Shown here: positions 23,541 to 31,944 of the stretch, piece after piece
How the letters are laid out: each line of letters begins with the position of its first letter
Numbering within the stretch: the first letter of the stretch is position 1
Assembly (NCBI GenBank): GCA_017853835.1
Contig: JAFMIU010000023.1
Coordinates: forward strand, 1 to 41,169
From: Pirellulales bacterium
GTDB lineage: Bacteria; Planctomycetota; Planctomycetia; Pirellulales; UBA1268
Length of the DNA: 41,169 bases
Direction of reading: 5' to 3'
Position numbers and translations under genes: made by a program
Notes under the pieces: model-generated
Databases searched by the model: none
What the model was told of the DNA's origin: nothing
What the model saw: only the letters and a program-made list of their open reading frames with translations

Positions 23541-25244
23541 TCAGGGCGCGGCCGGCAACGGCCTCAGGCCACCAAGACGTCCGCTCGATCGCGACGCCGT
23601 GAGGGCGATGGGAGCGGTGGCGGAGGCCACGCCCACGTTGCCCGCGAGATCACGTGCCTCCACCCGCACGAACACCTCGGCCGGCGCGGAACGGTCGGGC
23701 GTCCAGCGATGCTCACCCTGATTGTCGAGACCGTCGGCGATGGTCGCCCAGGGGCCGTCGGCATTGGGCGAGTAGAGGAGTTTCACCGATCGAGGCGCGA
23801 TGAGCGGATCGTCAGCCACATACCGGATGACCACCTCGCCGTTTGGCGACCCGTCGCTCCGGGCGGCCCCCACGAGGTCGACCCGAGGCTGCTCGTCGTC
23901 GACGCCCACCCAGGCATCCGGCATCGCCCCCGACCGTGGCCCATCGCCGTCGGGGCTCGAGCCCACCACCATCTCGAGTCGCACGCCAAACAGGCCTGAG
24001 GATGGCAGGCTGACGTCGATCGGGCTGCGGCCATCGGTATCAACGGCCGTGCGCTGCCAGGTGACGCCGCCGTCCTGGGTGGTCCAGAGTTCGGCGCGGG
24101 AGGCGTTGGCGGGCGACGCCGGGTCCGACTCGTAGTCCCAGGCGAATCGTCGGGACGACGTGAGGTGAAGCGGCCTGCCCCGATATTCCATGCCGGCGCC
24201 CGACGACGACGCCACGATGTCGCCATGACCGATCGGGGCAGCCCGCGATGCGACCGAGGTGAGCGTTGCGGCCGTCGAGGGTGCGGCGGGCGTCACCAGC
24301 ACGCTCCGGTCGCTCCCAGGCGGGGAGTGGTTTGGCGTTGGCGATGGAGGTGAACTGTCCGACCAGGGGCCCGCCGTCTCGGCCGACCAATGACCTGCAT
24401 CATGGGCGGATGGCCGCGTCGCCGGCATGGCGCCAGTCGGAGTCGCATCCGCCACGAGCGGCTGCGTGGGGAGATCGGGCACGCCGATCTCGCGGGCCAG
24501 GGCCGATTGGTCGATGCCCGGATCCGACGGCTCGAGTGTGAACTGCTTGACCGATTGGTTGCCTGCGGAGTCGCTGATGGTCATTCGCACCGTCAGGGCG
24601 GCGACCTTCTCTCCCGCCCACCAGATCTCCTCGCCGACGAGATGCGCCGGTGCCTCGCGAGCCAGGATCGGCTGGGCGGCGATGGCCTTCCACGCGGTGT
24701 CGCCGGTGCCCCGGTATTCCAGCCGAAGTGACTCCAACTTCAGCGAATCGTCGGCGGCGGCGAACCGGCAGATGATCTCGCCATCGCCTCCCTTCCACAC
24801 ACGGCCGGCGAGTCGGGGGCCGGCGGCGTCGACGAGCACGCGGATGTCCGGGCCCTCGCTGCCACGCACGCGTCCCTTCTTGTCGATCGCACGGAGACGA
24901 AACCAATACTCCCCATCATTCTCCGCACGGAATGTCATCGAGGTGGCTGATGGGGCTGCCTCACCGGCCGTCCGCCAGGTCTGTCCCATGTCGCTCGACA
25001 CGTCGAGCATCACCTTCTGAGCCGCGGCCTCCGCGTCGGGATCCTCCGACTTCGGCAGACGAAACGGGATCGCAAACGTGCGGTTTTTGGTCCGCACGAG
25101 TTCCGGAAGACCGGAGGCTTTGGCGGGGCCGTTTTGCGCCCACCCGGGGCTCGCCAGGCAGAGCGCAACGAGGCCCGCCAGGCACGGAGCCATGCATACC
25201 AGCCGCGTGAGAAGGGCGGTGCGCCGCCAAACCATCGACACCAT
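23541..25244 (-). CDS. Large exported beta-sandwich protein of unknown function
   Basis: From the ATG at 25244 (or 25235) the protein has about 567 residues and a signal peptide (RLVCMAPCLAGLVALCLASPGWA). Repeated beta-rich units with Asp, Trp and Gly (SSDMGQTWRTAGEAAP, TQDGGVTWQRTAVDTDGR, SPNADGPWATIADG) resemble fibronectin/BNR-like modules where each ends in a YWFRLRA- or FVRVEARD-type strand followed by DxxGN. The middle (about 270-350) is a Pro/Ser/Thr-rich linker. No catalytic motif or membrane anchor was seen, so it is periplasmic or secreted. I recall similar multi-module planctomycete proteins without known role. It lies 83 bp downstream of holA's upstream end on the same strand and could lead a holA-purB transcript. 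Confidence 0.8.
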   Translation of the reverse strand: MVSMVWRRTALLTRLVCMAPCLAGLVALCLASPGWAQNGPAKASGLPELVRTKNRTFAIPFRLPKSEDPDAEAAAQKVMLDVSSDMGQTWRTAGEAAPSATSMTFRAENDGEYWFRLRAIDKKGRVRGSEGPDIRVLVDAAGPRLAGRVWKGGDGEIICRFAAADDSLKLESLRLEYRGTGDTAWKAIAAQPILAREAPAHLVGEEIWWAGEKVAALTVRMTISDSAGNQSVKQFTLEPSDPGIDQSALAREIGVPDLPTQPLVADATPTGAMPATRPSAHDAGHWSAETAGPWSDSSPPSPTPNHSPPGSDRSVLVTPAAPSTAATLTSVASRAAPIGHGDIVASSSGAGMEYRGRPLHLTSSRRFAWDYESDPASPANASRAELWTTQDGGVTWQRTAVDTDGRSPIDVSLPSSGLFGVRLEMVVGSSPDGDGPRSGAMPDAWVGVDDEQPRVDLVGAARSDGSPNGEVVIRYVADDPLIAPRSVKLLYSPNADGPWATIADGLDNQGEHRWTPDRSAPAEVFVRVEARDLAGNVGVASATAPIALTASRSSGRLGGLRPLPAAP

Positions 25245-25399
25245 GCCGGTTTCATCGGCACGGGGAGGGGAGGGAGGGCAGGGTGGGGAAGCACAATCGG
25301 ACGACGTTGCGCTGCTTGCCCGTGTCGCGTGACCGGAATCTGGGGAGGATGGCGAAAACTCGGGGGTTTTTTCTCTGGACCCGGGCCCACCCGGGCCGA

Positions 25400-25405
25400 C
25401 ATAAT
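25400..25405 (+). promoter_or_regulatory. Possible -10 hexamer CATAAT before the clpX unit
   Basis: CATAAT lies in the 242-bp gap between the divergent exported protein and the clpX unit, 81 bp before the GTG at 25487. Just upstream CCCGGGCC occurs twice (25380-25387 and 25390-25397), which could be an operator. No good -35 is visible. Confidence 0.35.
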
Positions 25406-25486
25406 CGAGGAGAAGGACTGGTTTGGAAGAGGAATCCAAGCCGTCTGAGCCGTCTGAGATGCCGCACGGCAGGGCGTGGACGATCC

Positions 25487-25783
25487 GTGCAGACCTACCT
25501 CGTCAATGCCGTTGGGCTCGCCCTCATGCTGGCCGTGGGGGCGGGAGTGATCGTCATGACCCGCGCCTGGTGGATGGGGGGCTCTGACGATTCGGCAGAC
25601 TGGGAAAAGACTCTCGTCGGATGCAAAAAACTCCGCGATGAGGGTGTGCTGAGCGACCAGGAATACCGAAACATAAGAACACTCGTCGAACCGCGCACGC
25701 GGATCGGCGTGCCCGCGCCCGGGGGCAGGCAGCAGCCTTCCGCCGAGAGGGACAGGGACGAAGCACGCGAGGGAGCGAACTGA
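25487..25783 (+). CDS. Small membrane protein with SHOCT-like helix, upstream of clpX
   Basis: The 98-residue protein starts at a GTG (25487) and has one hydrophobic segment ([19 protein letters not shown]) near the N-terminus. A short charged region follows, then [18 protein letters not shown], which has the LRDxGVLSDxEY pattern of SHOCT-like C-terminal oligomerisation motifs. The tail is Pro/Gln/Arg-rich and probably disordered. The stop and the clpX start share one base in TGATG, so the proteins are coupled. Location would be the inner membrane with the SHOCT-like part in the cytoplasm. A link to ClpX activity is only inferred from the coupling. Confidence 0.75.
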   Translation: MQTYLVNAVGLALMLAVGAGVIVMTRAWWMGGSDDSADWEKTLVGCKKLRDEGVLSDQEYRNIRTLVEPRTRIGVPAPGGRQQPSAERDRDEAREGAN

Positions 25784-27072
25784 TGCCAACCGGGAAAGAT
25801 GCGGGCGGACTTGGTCGGCGGGGTGCCGGCGGCACGACGAAGAAGAACGCGTTCTGCTCGTTCTGCCGCAAGAGCTACCGCGACGTTGGTCCGCTCGTGG
25901 AAGGTCCCGGCGACGTCTACATCTGCGGCGAGTGCATCGACCTGTGCCAGTCGATCCTCGATCAGGAGAAGAAGCGACGGGGCACCAGCAAGCAGCTCTT
26001 CACCGCCATTCCGTCGCCACGCGAAATCGTCGCACATCTCGACCAGTACGTGATCGGCCAGCAGCACGCCAAACGGGTGCTCGCGGTCGCCGTGCACAGC
26101 CACTACAAGCGGCTGAACCTCGGCCGGGAGCCTGGTGATGTCGAGGTCGACAAGTCGAACATCCTCCTCCTCGGTCCGACCGGGTGCGGCAAGACGCTTC
26201 TCGCCCGGACGCTGGCGAGGATTCTCGACGTGCCCTTCGCCATCGGCGACGCCACCACGCTCACCGAGGCGGGCTACGTCGGCGAAGACGTCGAAAACCT
26301 CCTGCTCAAGCTCCTCAACGCCGCCGACTTCGACATCGAGGCGGCACAGCGGGGCGTGCTCTACATCGACGAGATCGACAAGATCGGCAAGACGAGCCAG
26401 AACGTCTCGATTACCCGCGACGTGTCGGGGGAAGGGGTGCAGCAGGCGCTCCTCAAGATGCTCGAGGGGACCGTCGCCAACGTGCCCCCCCAGGGCGGCC
26501 GCAAGCATCCGGAGCAGCAATACATCCAGATCGACACATCGAACATCCTGTTCATCTGCGGCGGGACGTTCGTGGGGATCGAGAAGATCATCGCGAAGCG
26601 GCTCGGGAAGAAGATGATCGGATTCGGGCAGCCGTCGGGCATCCGCCACGACGCCGACCTCGCCGAGATGCTGCCGCACGTCGATTCCGACGACATCCTC
26701 GAGTTTGGACTGATTCCCGAACTCGTCGGCCGTCTCCCGGTGATCTCGTCGCTCCAGCCACTCGACGAGAAATCACTGGTCAACGTGCTCAAGGATCCGA
26801 AGAACGCCCTTGTGAAGCAGTATCAGAGGATGTTCGGCCTCGAGAACTGCAACCTCGAGTTCACCGACGAGGCCCTCTCGGCGATCGCCCGCAAGGCCAT
26901 GAAGAAAGAGACCGGCGCGCGTGGCCTGCGGTCGATCATGGAGGACGTGATGCTCGACATCATGTTCGACCTCCCCGAGAATCAGGGGGCGACCTACGTG
27001 ATCAACGAACGGAACGTCGCCGGAACCGAGCCGGTGATTCCGATCCACGAAACCCGCACGAAGAGTGCCTGA
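25783..27072 (+). CDS. clpX: ATP-dependent protease ATPase subunit ClpX
   Basis: The 429-residue AAA+ unfoldase delivers proteins to ClpP. The N-terminal zinc-binding domain has CSFC at 25-28 and CGEC at 48-51. Walker A GPTGCGKT is at 131-138 and Walker B is in [10 protein letters not shown]. The ClpP-binding loop lies in the region after ISKRL-like [12 protein letters not shown], where FGFG rather than IGF would be typical of E. coli; here IGF is present (KMIGFG). The AAA+ small domain ends with [20 protein letters not shown]. The start overlaps the upstream membrane protein stop. No clpP gene is in the window, so it must be elsewhere. The 20-residue Gly/Arg/Lys-rich leader before the zinc domain is longer than in E. 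coli. Confidence 0.97.
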   Translation: MPTGKDAGGLGRRGAGGTTKKNAFCSFCRKSYRDVGPLVEGPGDVYICGECIDLCQSILDQEKKRRGTSKQLFTAIPSPREIVAHLDQYVIGQQHAKRVLAVAVHSHYKRLNLGREPGDVEVDKSNILLLGPTGCGKTLLARTLARILDVPFAIGDATTLTEAGYVGEDVENLLLKLLNAADFDIEAAQRGVLYIDEIDKIGKTSQNVSITRDVSGEGVQQALLKMLEGTVANVPPQGGRKHPEQQYIQIDTSNILFICGGTFVGIEKIIAKRLGKKMIGFGQPSGIRHDADLAEMLPHVDSDDILEFGLIPELVGRLPVISSLQPLDEKSLVNVLKDPKNALVKQYQRMFGLENCNLEFTDEALSAIARKAMKKETGARGLRSIMEDVMLDIMFDLPENQGATYVINERNVAGTEPVIPIHETRTKSA

Positions 27073-27129
27073 GCCCGATTTGCCAGGATCACTCGCGCGT
27101 CGCCGCACGCGGGCTCGTCGAATCGGCCG

Positions 27130-28110
27130 TCACGGCGCGGGGGCGTCGGCCGGCGGGTCGGGAAAGGCTTCCGCGAGAAGGGTTTCGAGCGTTTCCCCAC
27201 GGGCGGCCACGCTCACGACGGCGCCGTCCCGACCCACCAGAATCATCGTGGGAATCGCGGCGATGCCATAGCGGGCGGCAAGCTTTCCGCGGCCGTCGGC
27301 CGGGCGGTCGCCATCGACGATGATCGGCCAGGGGATGTCGCGTTCGGCCACGAACGCCGCGAGTGCCGCATGGTCGTCGTCGAGGCTGATGCCCACCACC
27401 TCGAAGCCGCGGTCGTGGTAGCGATCGTAGAGCTCGCGCACCCGTGGGATTTCGGCAACGCACGGGCCGCACCAGGTGGCCCAGAAGTCGACGAGCACCA
27501 CGCGGCCGGCGAGCGACTCTGGATCGAAGGAGCCGCCGTCGAGCAGCGTGCCGTCGAGTTCGATCGGCTGGCCCGTCAGGGTGTCGAGGCGATCCCTGCC
27601 CGCCTGCTCTTCGCGAAGGCGATTCACGCGTGCGGCGATCGCGGGGTCGAGGTCGTCCGCCAGGGAGTTCGTAAAGGCCTTGAGCTGATCTTCGGCGCGT
27701 GGTTCGTCGAGGTCGAGCAGCCGCTCGAGGGCATCGAGTTTGATCAGGACGGCGAGTGATCGGAGGGCGTCGTCTGCGGCCACCTGCGCCAGGATGGCAT
27801 CGGCGGCGTCGATCGTGAGGCTCGCCACCTTGCGACGGTGGTATCGCTGCCGTCCACGAGAGTCTGGTTCGAGCGCAGGGTCGGCGATCCGCTCGATGTA
27901 GTCGAGGAGCTGATCGGGCGTGGCCTGGGGATCGGGCGTTGGAAGCCGAATGCGGCCGCTGCGGCTGCCGCGTGTGGCGTCGTCGGTGGCCGCGGGGGGC
28001 TCGTCGTCGGGGGCAGCGATAGCGTCGATGCGGCCCAGCACGGCAATCGCAAGCGCACTGCCGACAAGGGCCAGTCGGAGCAGGTGAGCGAGGCGTGGCG
28101 ATGGCGGCAT
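27130..28110 (-). CDS. Exported TlpA-like thioredoxin-fold protein
   Basis: The 326-residue protein starts at the ATG at 28110, with GAAGGG six bases upstream, and has a signal peptide (LAHLLRLALVGSALAIAVLG). Residues about 60-175 are helical, without known function. The C-terminal thioredoxin domain follows, with VVLVDFWATWCGPCVAEIP (WCGPC at 213-217) and the cis-Pro region GIAAIPTMILVG. TlpA/ResA proteins reduce disulfides outside the cytoplasm, often in cytochrome c maturation. The helical extension is a common planctomycete arrangement. The upstream histidine kinase on the same strand ends 46 bp before it, so co-transcription is possible. Confidence 0.88.
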   Translation of the reverse strand: MPPSPRLAHLLRLALVGSALAIAVLGRIDAIAAPDDEPPAATDDATRGSRSGRIRLPTPDPQATPDQLLDYIERIADPALEPDSRGRQRYHRRKVASLTIDAADAILAQVAADDALRSLAVLIKLDALERLLDLDEPRAEDQLKAFTNSLADDLDPAIAARVNRLREEQAGRDRLDTLTGQPIELDGTLLDGGSFDPESLAGRVVLVDFWATWCGPCVAEIPRVRELYDRYHDRGFEVVGISLDDDHAALAAFVAERDIPWPIIVDGDRPADGRGKLAARYGIAAIPTMILVGRDGAVVSVAARGETLETLLAEAFPDPPADAPAP

Positions 28111-28129
28111 GGGAGACCCTTCACCGAGG

Positions 28130-28135
28130 ATCATA
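28130..28135 (-). promoter_or_regulatory. Possible -10 hexamer TATGAT before the TlpA-like gene
   Basis: TATGAT is read on the minus strand, 19 bp before the start at 28110, inside the 46-bp gap after the histidine kinase gene. A weak CTGACG lies 19 bp upstream as a possible -35. It may allow expression independent of the kinase gene. Confidence 0.3.
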
Positions 28136-28156
28136 CCGCCCCGCGGACCGCCGACG

Positions 28157-29095
28157 TCAGGCGGAGCGCCGATCGGCCGCGGCGTCGAGCTGTGGAAGCC
28201 GGATCGTCATCGCCGTGCCCTTGCCGGGAGCGCTCTCCACACGGATGCGGCCTCGATGGGCCTCGACGATCTCGCGGCACGCGGCGAGGCCCATCCCGCT
28301 CCCCCCCTTGCCGGTTTCATCGGGGCCGTCTTTCGTGGTGAAGTGCGGCTCGAAGATCCTTCGCATGACGTCCGCGGGCATGCCGCAGCCCGTGTCGCGA
28401 ACCGTGAGATCGACGAAGCCAGAGGCCGGATCGTGGCCCAGCCTCAGGATCAGACGCCCACCCTGCGGCATCGCCTGCCGGGCGTTGACCATCAGGTTGA
28501 GCAGCACCTGCTGCAACTGGCCGGGGTTGGCCGACACGCGAGGCACGGGCGCAAACTCACGCTCCACCTGCACGCGATACTTCATCATTTCCCGTTCGAG
28601 CAGAACGAGCACATCTTCGAGAAGCACCACGACGTCGATCGGTTCGAACCGATGGGACCGGGATCGCGACATCGACATCACGCTCGACGTGATCTTCGCC
28701 GCCCGCGTTCCGGCCGAGAGGATTCGCTCGAGGGCCTTGTCACGAGTCGCCTGGTCACGGTGCCGAAGCCCCATGCGGGCGTAGTTGAGGATCGTCGTCA
28801 GGGCGTTGTTGAACTCGTGCGTGGTGGTGCCGAGGAGTTCACCGAGGCTGGCCTGTTTCCGTGCCTCGAGCAGCTGGCCGCGCAGGGTGGCGAGTTCGGC
28901 GGCATGGCGGCTCTGACAGGCTTCGAGTTCGGCCGTGGCGGTGTCCCGTTTCGGTGAGAGGGGGATGGCCGGCATCGGTCTGGCAGGCGACCGCTCGGCG
29001 CATCCGGCCGCGGGCCGCACCACGATCAGCCCGCGGCAGGGCGACGGATGGTCGGCCCCTCCGGCTCGGTCCTGGCTGTCGTGCTCGTTGGTCAT
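28157..29095 (-). CDS. Soluble sensor histidine kinase
   Basis: The 312-residue protein starts at the ATG at 29095 with GGGAG upstream; the longer open frame to 29362 is unlike protein. Residues 1-50 are Pro/Arg-rich and disordered. A coiled helix follows (TAELEACQSRHAAELATLRG), leading to an H-box THEFNNALTTILNYARM with His93. The ATP-binding domain has the N box NLMVNARQAM, the G1 box DTGCGMP and G2 region GGSGMGLAACREIV. The HEFNN variant is typical of NtrB-like kinases. There is no membrane segment, PAS, GAF or receiver domain and no adjacent response regulator, so both the signal and the partner are unknown. It lies upstream of the TlpA-like gene. Confidence 0.9.
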   Translation of the reverse strand: MTNEHDSQDRAGGADHPSPCRGLIVVRPAAGCAERSPARPMPAIPLSPKRDTATAELEACQSRHAAELATLRGQLLEARKQASLGELLGTTTHEFNNALTTILNYARMGLRHRDQATRDKALERILSAGTRAAKITSSVMSMSRSRSHRFEPIDVVVLLEDVLVLLEREMMKYRVQVEREFAPVPRVSANPGQLQQVLLNLMVNARQAMPQGGRLILRLGHDPASGFVDLTVRDTGCGMPADVMRRIFEPHFTTKDGPDETGKGGSGMGLAACREIVEAHRGRIRVESAPGKGTAMTIRLPQLDAAADRRSA

Positions 29096-29414
29096 CGCGG
29101 CTCCCGGAAAACCGTCCATCGCTTGGAAAAGTCGCCCAAACCCCCGCGGCTTTCCCGACGGGAAACAGCCCCTTGGTCGGCAGACTCCAAATCGTTTCCC
29201 CGAAGGGACTTGCGTTCTTTTGGTCGGTATCGTCGGGAGAGGGGTGTCGCCTGTAGACTCGATTGGTCCGCTCCGTTTCGCTCCCTCGACCGTTGAAGAT
29301 TCCGCAGACCGGCCAGCGGGTGGCCGGCAAACTTCACCGACCGGGTGAGAAAAACGACCCACGCCGGTGGCTCAGGCCTTGCCCGTCCGGCAAACCATCC
29401 CGATTCAGGAAACC
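29096..29414. other. 319-bp divergent promoter region with a hairpin
   Basis: The stretch separates the minus-strand kinase and the plus-strand DUF1559 gene. A hairpin with TTTCCC / GGGAAA arms and loop GAC (29151-29165), plus flanking GGC / GCC, lies about 55 bp upstream of the kinase start on its strand. TAGACT at 29254-29259 is a possible plus-strand -10, 155 bp before the DUF1559 start. GGGGTGAGAA-like G/A-rich patches near 29340 precede the start region. No RNA gene or coding sequence is supported. Confidence 0.5.
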
Positions 29415-30161
29415 ATGGCACCCACTCCTTCGCCCACACGCCGGCGGGCGGACGCCTTCACGCTCGTCGAACTTCTGGTCGTGATCGCCATCATCGGCAC
29501 CATGATCGGCATGCTCCTTCCGGCCGTGCAGTCGGTTCGCGAGGCGGCCCGACGCACCCAATGCAAGAGCAACCTCAAGCAGTGCGGTCTTGCCATACAG
29601 ATGTACATGGACCGCAAGACCCGCGGCCGATTCCCCGTGGCGGCCGGCATGCCGAGTTCGGAAATTCTGCTCCGCTGGCCCAACGAACCGATCCGGCCGA
29701 GCATCGCCAAGGCCCTTGGTCCCTACATGGAAAACAGCCGGGCCGCGTTCCGCTGCCCGTCGGATCAGTCGTACTTCGAGCGCGACACAGGTTCGGCCTA
29801 TGGCCAGCAGATCGTCCAGAAACTGGCGCAGATTCCGCCCAACCAGCGTCCCGACGAATACAGCGGCCCGAACGCGGTGCCCTACGAGGGAACGAGCTAC
29901 GAATACCCGATTCGACGACTCCTCTCCTCGGATCAGAAGGAGGGGAAGACCCGCGAGGAGGCCCTTTCTTCGCGGCGGATGGGAAGCAACCTCGCCACCT
30001 CGAAGCTCTGGGTGCTCTACGAGTTTGGCCCGTTCCACGCGACCGGCTTCATGGCGATGCTCAACTCCGACGACCTCGACACCAACGAGTATGATGGATG
30101 GCTGCCGCCGGAGGGTTCTCGCAACTTCCTCTACTTCGACGGCCACGTCGAGAACCTGTGA
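29415..30161 (+). CDS. DUF1559 pseudopilin-like protein
   Basis: The 248-residue protein starts at the ATG at 29415, with AGGA a few bases upstream. Its class III (type IV pilin-like) N-terminus is [19 protein letters not shown], so prepilin peptidase would cut before the Phe. The DUF1559 signature follows: [20 protein letters not shown] near residue 50. The C-terminus has the family ending [11 protein letters not shown], related to the H-X9-DG motif used by planctomycetes. Proteins of this family are numerous in planctomycetes, are probably assembled like minor pseudopilins, and their exact role is unknown. Two small genes follow on the same strand. The spacing to the next gene is 36 bp. Confidence 0.92.
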   Translation: MAPTPSPTRRRADAFTLVELLVVIAIIGTMIGMLLPAVQSVREAARRTQCKSNLKQCGLAIQMYMDRKTRGRFPVAAGMPSSEILLRWPNEPIRPSIAKALGPYMENSRAAFRCPSDQSYFERDTGSAYGQQIVQKLAQIPPNQRPDEYSGPNAVPYEGTSYEYPIRRLLSSDQKEGKTREEALSSRRMGSNLATSKLWVLYEFGPFHATGFMAMLNSDDLDTNEYDGWLPPEGSRNFLYFDGHVENL

Positions 30162-30197
30162 CCGCGTCGGTCATCCCGCCTGACGGAGAATCGTTTG

Positions 30198-30950
30198 ATG
30201 AGCACTGCAGCCGCCATGCGGGCGTCGCGCGCCTCGCGCGTGCCTCCCCGCGAGGCCAAGCCAACGACCTGGCGCACGTGGGCCGTGGTGGCCGCGGCCG
30301 TCCTCCTCGTGGCGTTCATGGTGGCGTGGCTCTTCGGGTGGGTGAGCCTTACGACCGATCCCCGAGTGGTTGAAATCCAGAAACTGCAGCAAGAGGCGGT
30401 GGCGCAGTTTGGTCAGAACGGCGGGCCGCAGACGATCGCCGACGCGACGGCGGCCGTCGCGAGCATGAACACCATTCGGGCGAAGACGGAGGCGCTTCCG
30501 CCGCACCTTCGCTCCCAGGTGGAGCAGAGGGGGAGCAATGTTTTCCTGAATGCCATGCGGGCGAGGGTCAGCGAATACTTCGACGCCTCTCCGGCGCAGC
30601 GTCAGGCGGTGCTCGACCGGCAGATCAATCAGGAAGAGATGATGCGCAAGGCCTTCGAAACGGCCAGCACCGTGGCCAACGCCCTCGGCATGGGGCAGGG
30701 CGGAAGTGCAGGATCCGGCGGAAGCACCGGGGCCGGTAGCCAGGCGGGCGGAAGCCCGCCGGGTGGCGGTCCTCCGGGAGGGGCCGGACCGCCCAGCGCC
30801 AGCCGCACGGAGGAGGACCGATCCCGCCGCATCAAATCGATCATCGACAGCACCACGCCCGAACAGCGTGCCCGATGGATCGAGTATCGCCGGGCCATCG
30901 ACACCCGGCGGGAGGAGCGAGGGCTCAATCAGGGCAGTCCCGTGCGTTGA
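30198..30950 (+). CDS. Single-pass membrane protein with Gly/Pro-rich linker, unknown function
   Basis: The 250-residue protein starts at the ATG at 30198 (an adjoining TTG is also possible) with GGAG upstream. A basic cytoplasmic N-terminus leads to one membrane segment (AVVAAAVLLVAFMVAWLFG, about residues 28-46). The outer part is helical and Gln/Ala-rich (to about 165), then a Gly/Ser/Pro linker of roughly 35 residues, and a charged C-terminal helix ending in WIEYRRAIDTRREERG. No domain is recognised. It follows the DUF1559 gene by 36 bp and precedes the next small gene by 8 bp, so the three probably form one transcript. Confidence 0.78.
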   Translation: MSTAAAMRASRASRVPPREAKPTTWRTWAVVAAAVLLVAFMVAWLFGWVSLTTDPRVVEIQKLQQEAVAQFGQNGGPQTIADATAAVASMNTIRAKTEALPPHLRSQVEQRGSNVFLNAMRARVSEYFDASPAQRQAVLDRQINQEEMMRKAFETASTVANALGMGQGGSAGSGGSTGAGSQAGGSPPGGGPPGGAGPPSASRTEEDRSRRIKSIIDSTTPEQRARWIEYRRAIDTRREERGLNQGSPVR

Positions 30951-30958
30951 GGTGTGCC

Positions 30959-31234
30959 GTGGGCGACACGCTTGGACTCCTGGAAGAGGCGAGACAGGTC
31001 GCCGCTGATCTCGGCTACGTCGTGCGTGAGGAGCCGCTTGGTGACCTGCCTGGTGGTCGGTGCACGGTCGGCGGCGTGGTGCACGTGTTGCTAAACATCT
31101 CCCAATCGGCGTCGGATCGACTGGAATGCCTGGTGTCGGCAATCTCGCCGGATCCGCGATTGGCCACGGTGCCGAAGAGCCGGCTCCTCGAGGTTCGCTG
31201 CCGTCGGCAGGTCCGTGGTGAAGCCGCCGACTGA
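30959..31234 (+). CDS. Small conserved protein of unknown function
   Basis: The 91-residue protein is started at the GTG at 30959, which places it 8 bp after the upstream stop; longer frames overlap the neighbour and lose protein-like composition. The pattern GDTLGLLEEARQVAADLGY then GGRCTVGGVVHVLLNIS suggests an alpha-beta domain with an amphipathic first helix. RLLEVRCRRQVRGEAAD ends the chain. No signal, membrane or catalytic motif is visible. It converges on nadD with an 11-bp gap. I recall similar short proteins in planctomycetes without assigned function. Confidence 0.65.
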   Translation: MGDTLGLLEEARQVAADLGYVVREEPLGDLPGGRCTVGGVVHVLLNISQSASDRLECLVSAISPDPRLATVPKSRLLEVRCRRQVRGEAAD

Positions 31235-31245
31235 CGACGGCCGGG

Positions 31246-31869
31246 TCAGGCCTGTCGGTAGACCGCATGCGCGGCGATGTAGGCCTCCACAGCCCGTGGT
31301 GTTTGGAAGCGGATGCTCTTCCCTGCGGCGACCGCGGTTCGCAGATCGCTCGCCCGGATGCCGATCGCGGGCATGACCACCCGGGTGGCGACGATCGTTG
31401 CGGCGCGCTGCGGCCCGAGCAGGTCGGCGAGTCGAGGCTCGCGAACGATCGTGGCGACGTCGTCGAGGCCGTGCCGTTCCACGGCAAGAATCTCCCAACG
31501 ACCGAGGATTCCCTCCGGCTCCCGCCACGATGGCAGGAGGGCGAGGCTGTCGGGGCCGAGGATGAGCGACAGCCTCGCGTCGCCGAACTGGTCCTGAAGG
31601 CTTGCAAGGGTGTCGATCGTGTAGCTCACGCCGCCCCGCTCGAGTTCGACCATCGACACACCGAAGGCGTCGTGCCCGCCGACGGCGAGATGGAGCATGG
31701 CCACGCGGTCGTCGGCCGACGCCAGCGGGTGATCCTGCTTGTGCGGCGGCGTGGCGGCGGGCACGAACAGCACCCGATCGAGGCCGGCCTGCTCGCGGCA
31801 GCATTCCGCCGCCAGCAGATGGCCGAGGTGAACGGGGTTGAAGCTGCCGCCGTAGACGCCGATTCGCAT
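31246..31869 (-). CDS. nadD: Nicotinate-nucleotide adenylyltransferase
   Basis: The 207-residue enzyme makes nicotinic acid adenine dinucleotide from NaMN and ATP in NAD synthesis. The nucleotidyltransferase signature is GVYGGSFNPVHLGHLLAAE (residues 4-22), where GSFNPVHxGH binds ATP. FVPAATPPHK (about 33-42) fits the NaMN-binding segment, and the C-terminal ISSTxxR-like element is GIRASDLRTAVAAGKSIRF. The ATG at 31869 has GGAGG upstream; an ATG at 31917 is less likely. It converges with the small gene at 31234, and its start is 75 bp from the divergent priA start. Confidence 0.95.
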   Translation of the reverse strand: MRIGVYGGSFNPVHLGHLLAAECCREQAGLDRVLFVPAATPPHKQDHPLASADDRVAMLHLAVGGHDAFGVSMVELERGGVSYTIDTLASLQDQFGDARLSLILGPDSLALLPSWREPEGILGRWEILAVERHGLDDVATIVREPRLADLLGPQRAATIVATRVVMPAIGIRASDLRTAVAAGKSIRFQTPRAVEAYIAAHAVYRQA

Positions 31870-31944
31870 GGCTTCATCCCCTCCGGGCTCGCTTCTGGTG
31901 CCGCCGATAGACCGCACGGGTGTCGGGCGGTTCTACTCGGGAGC

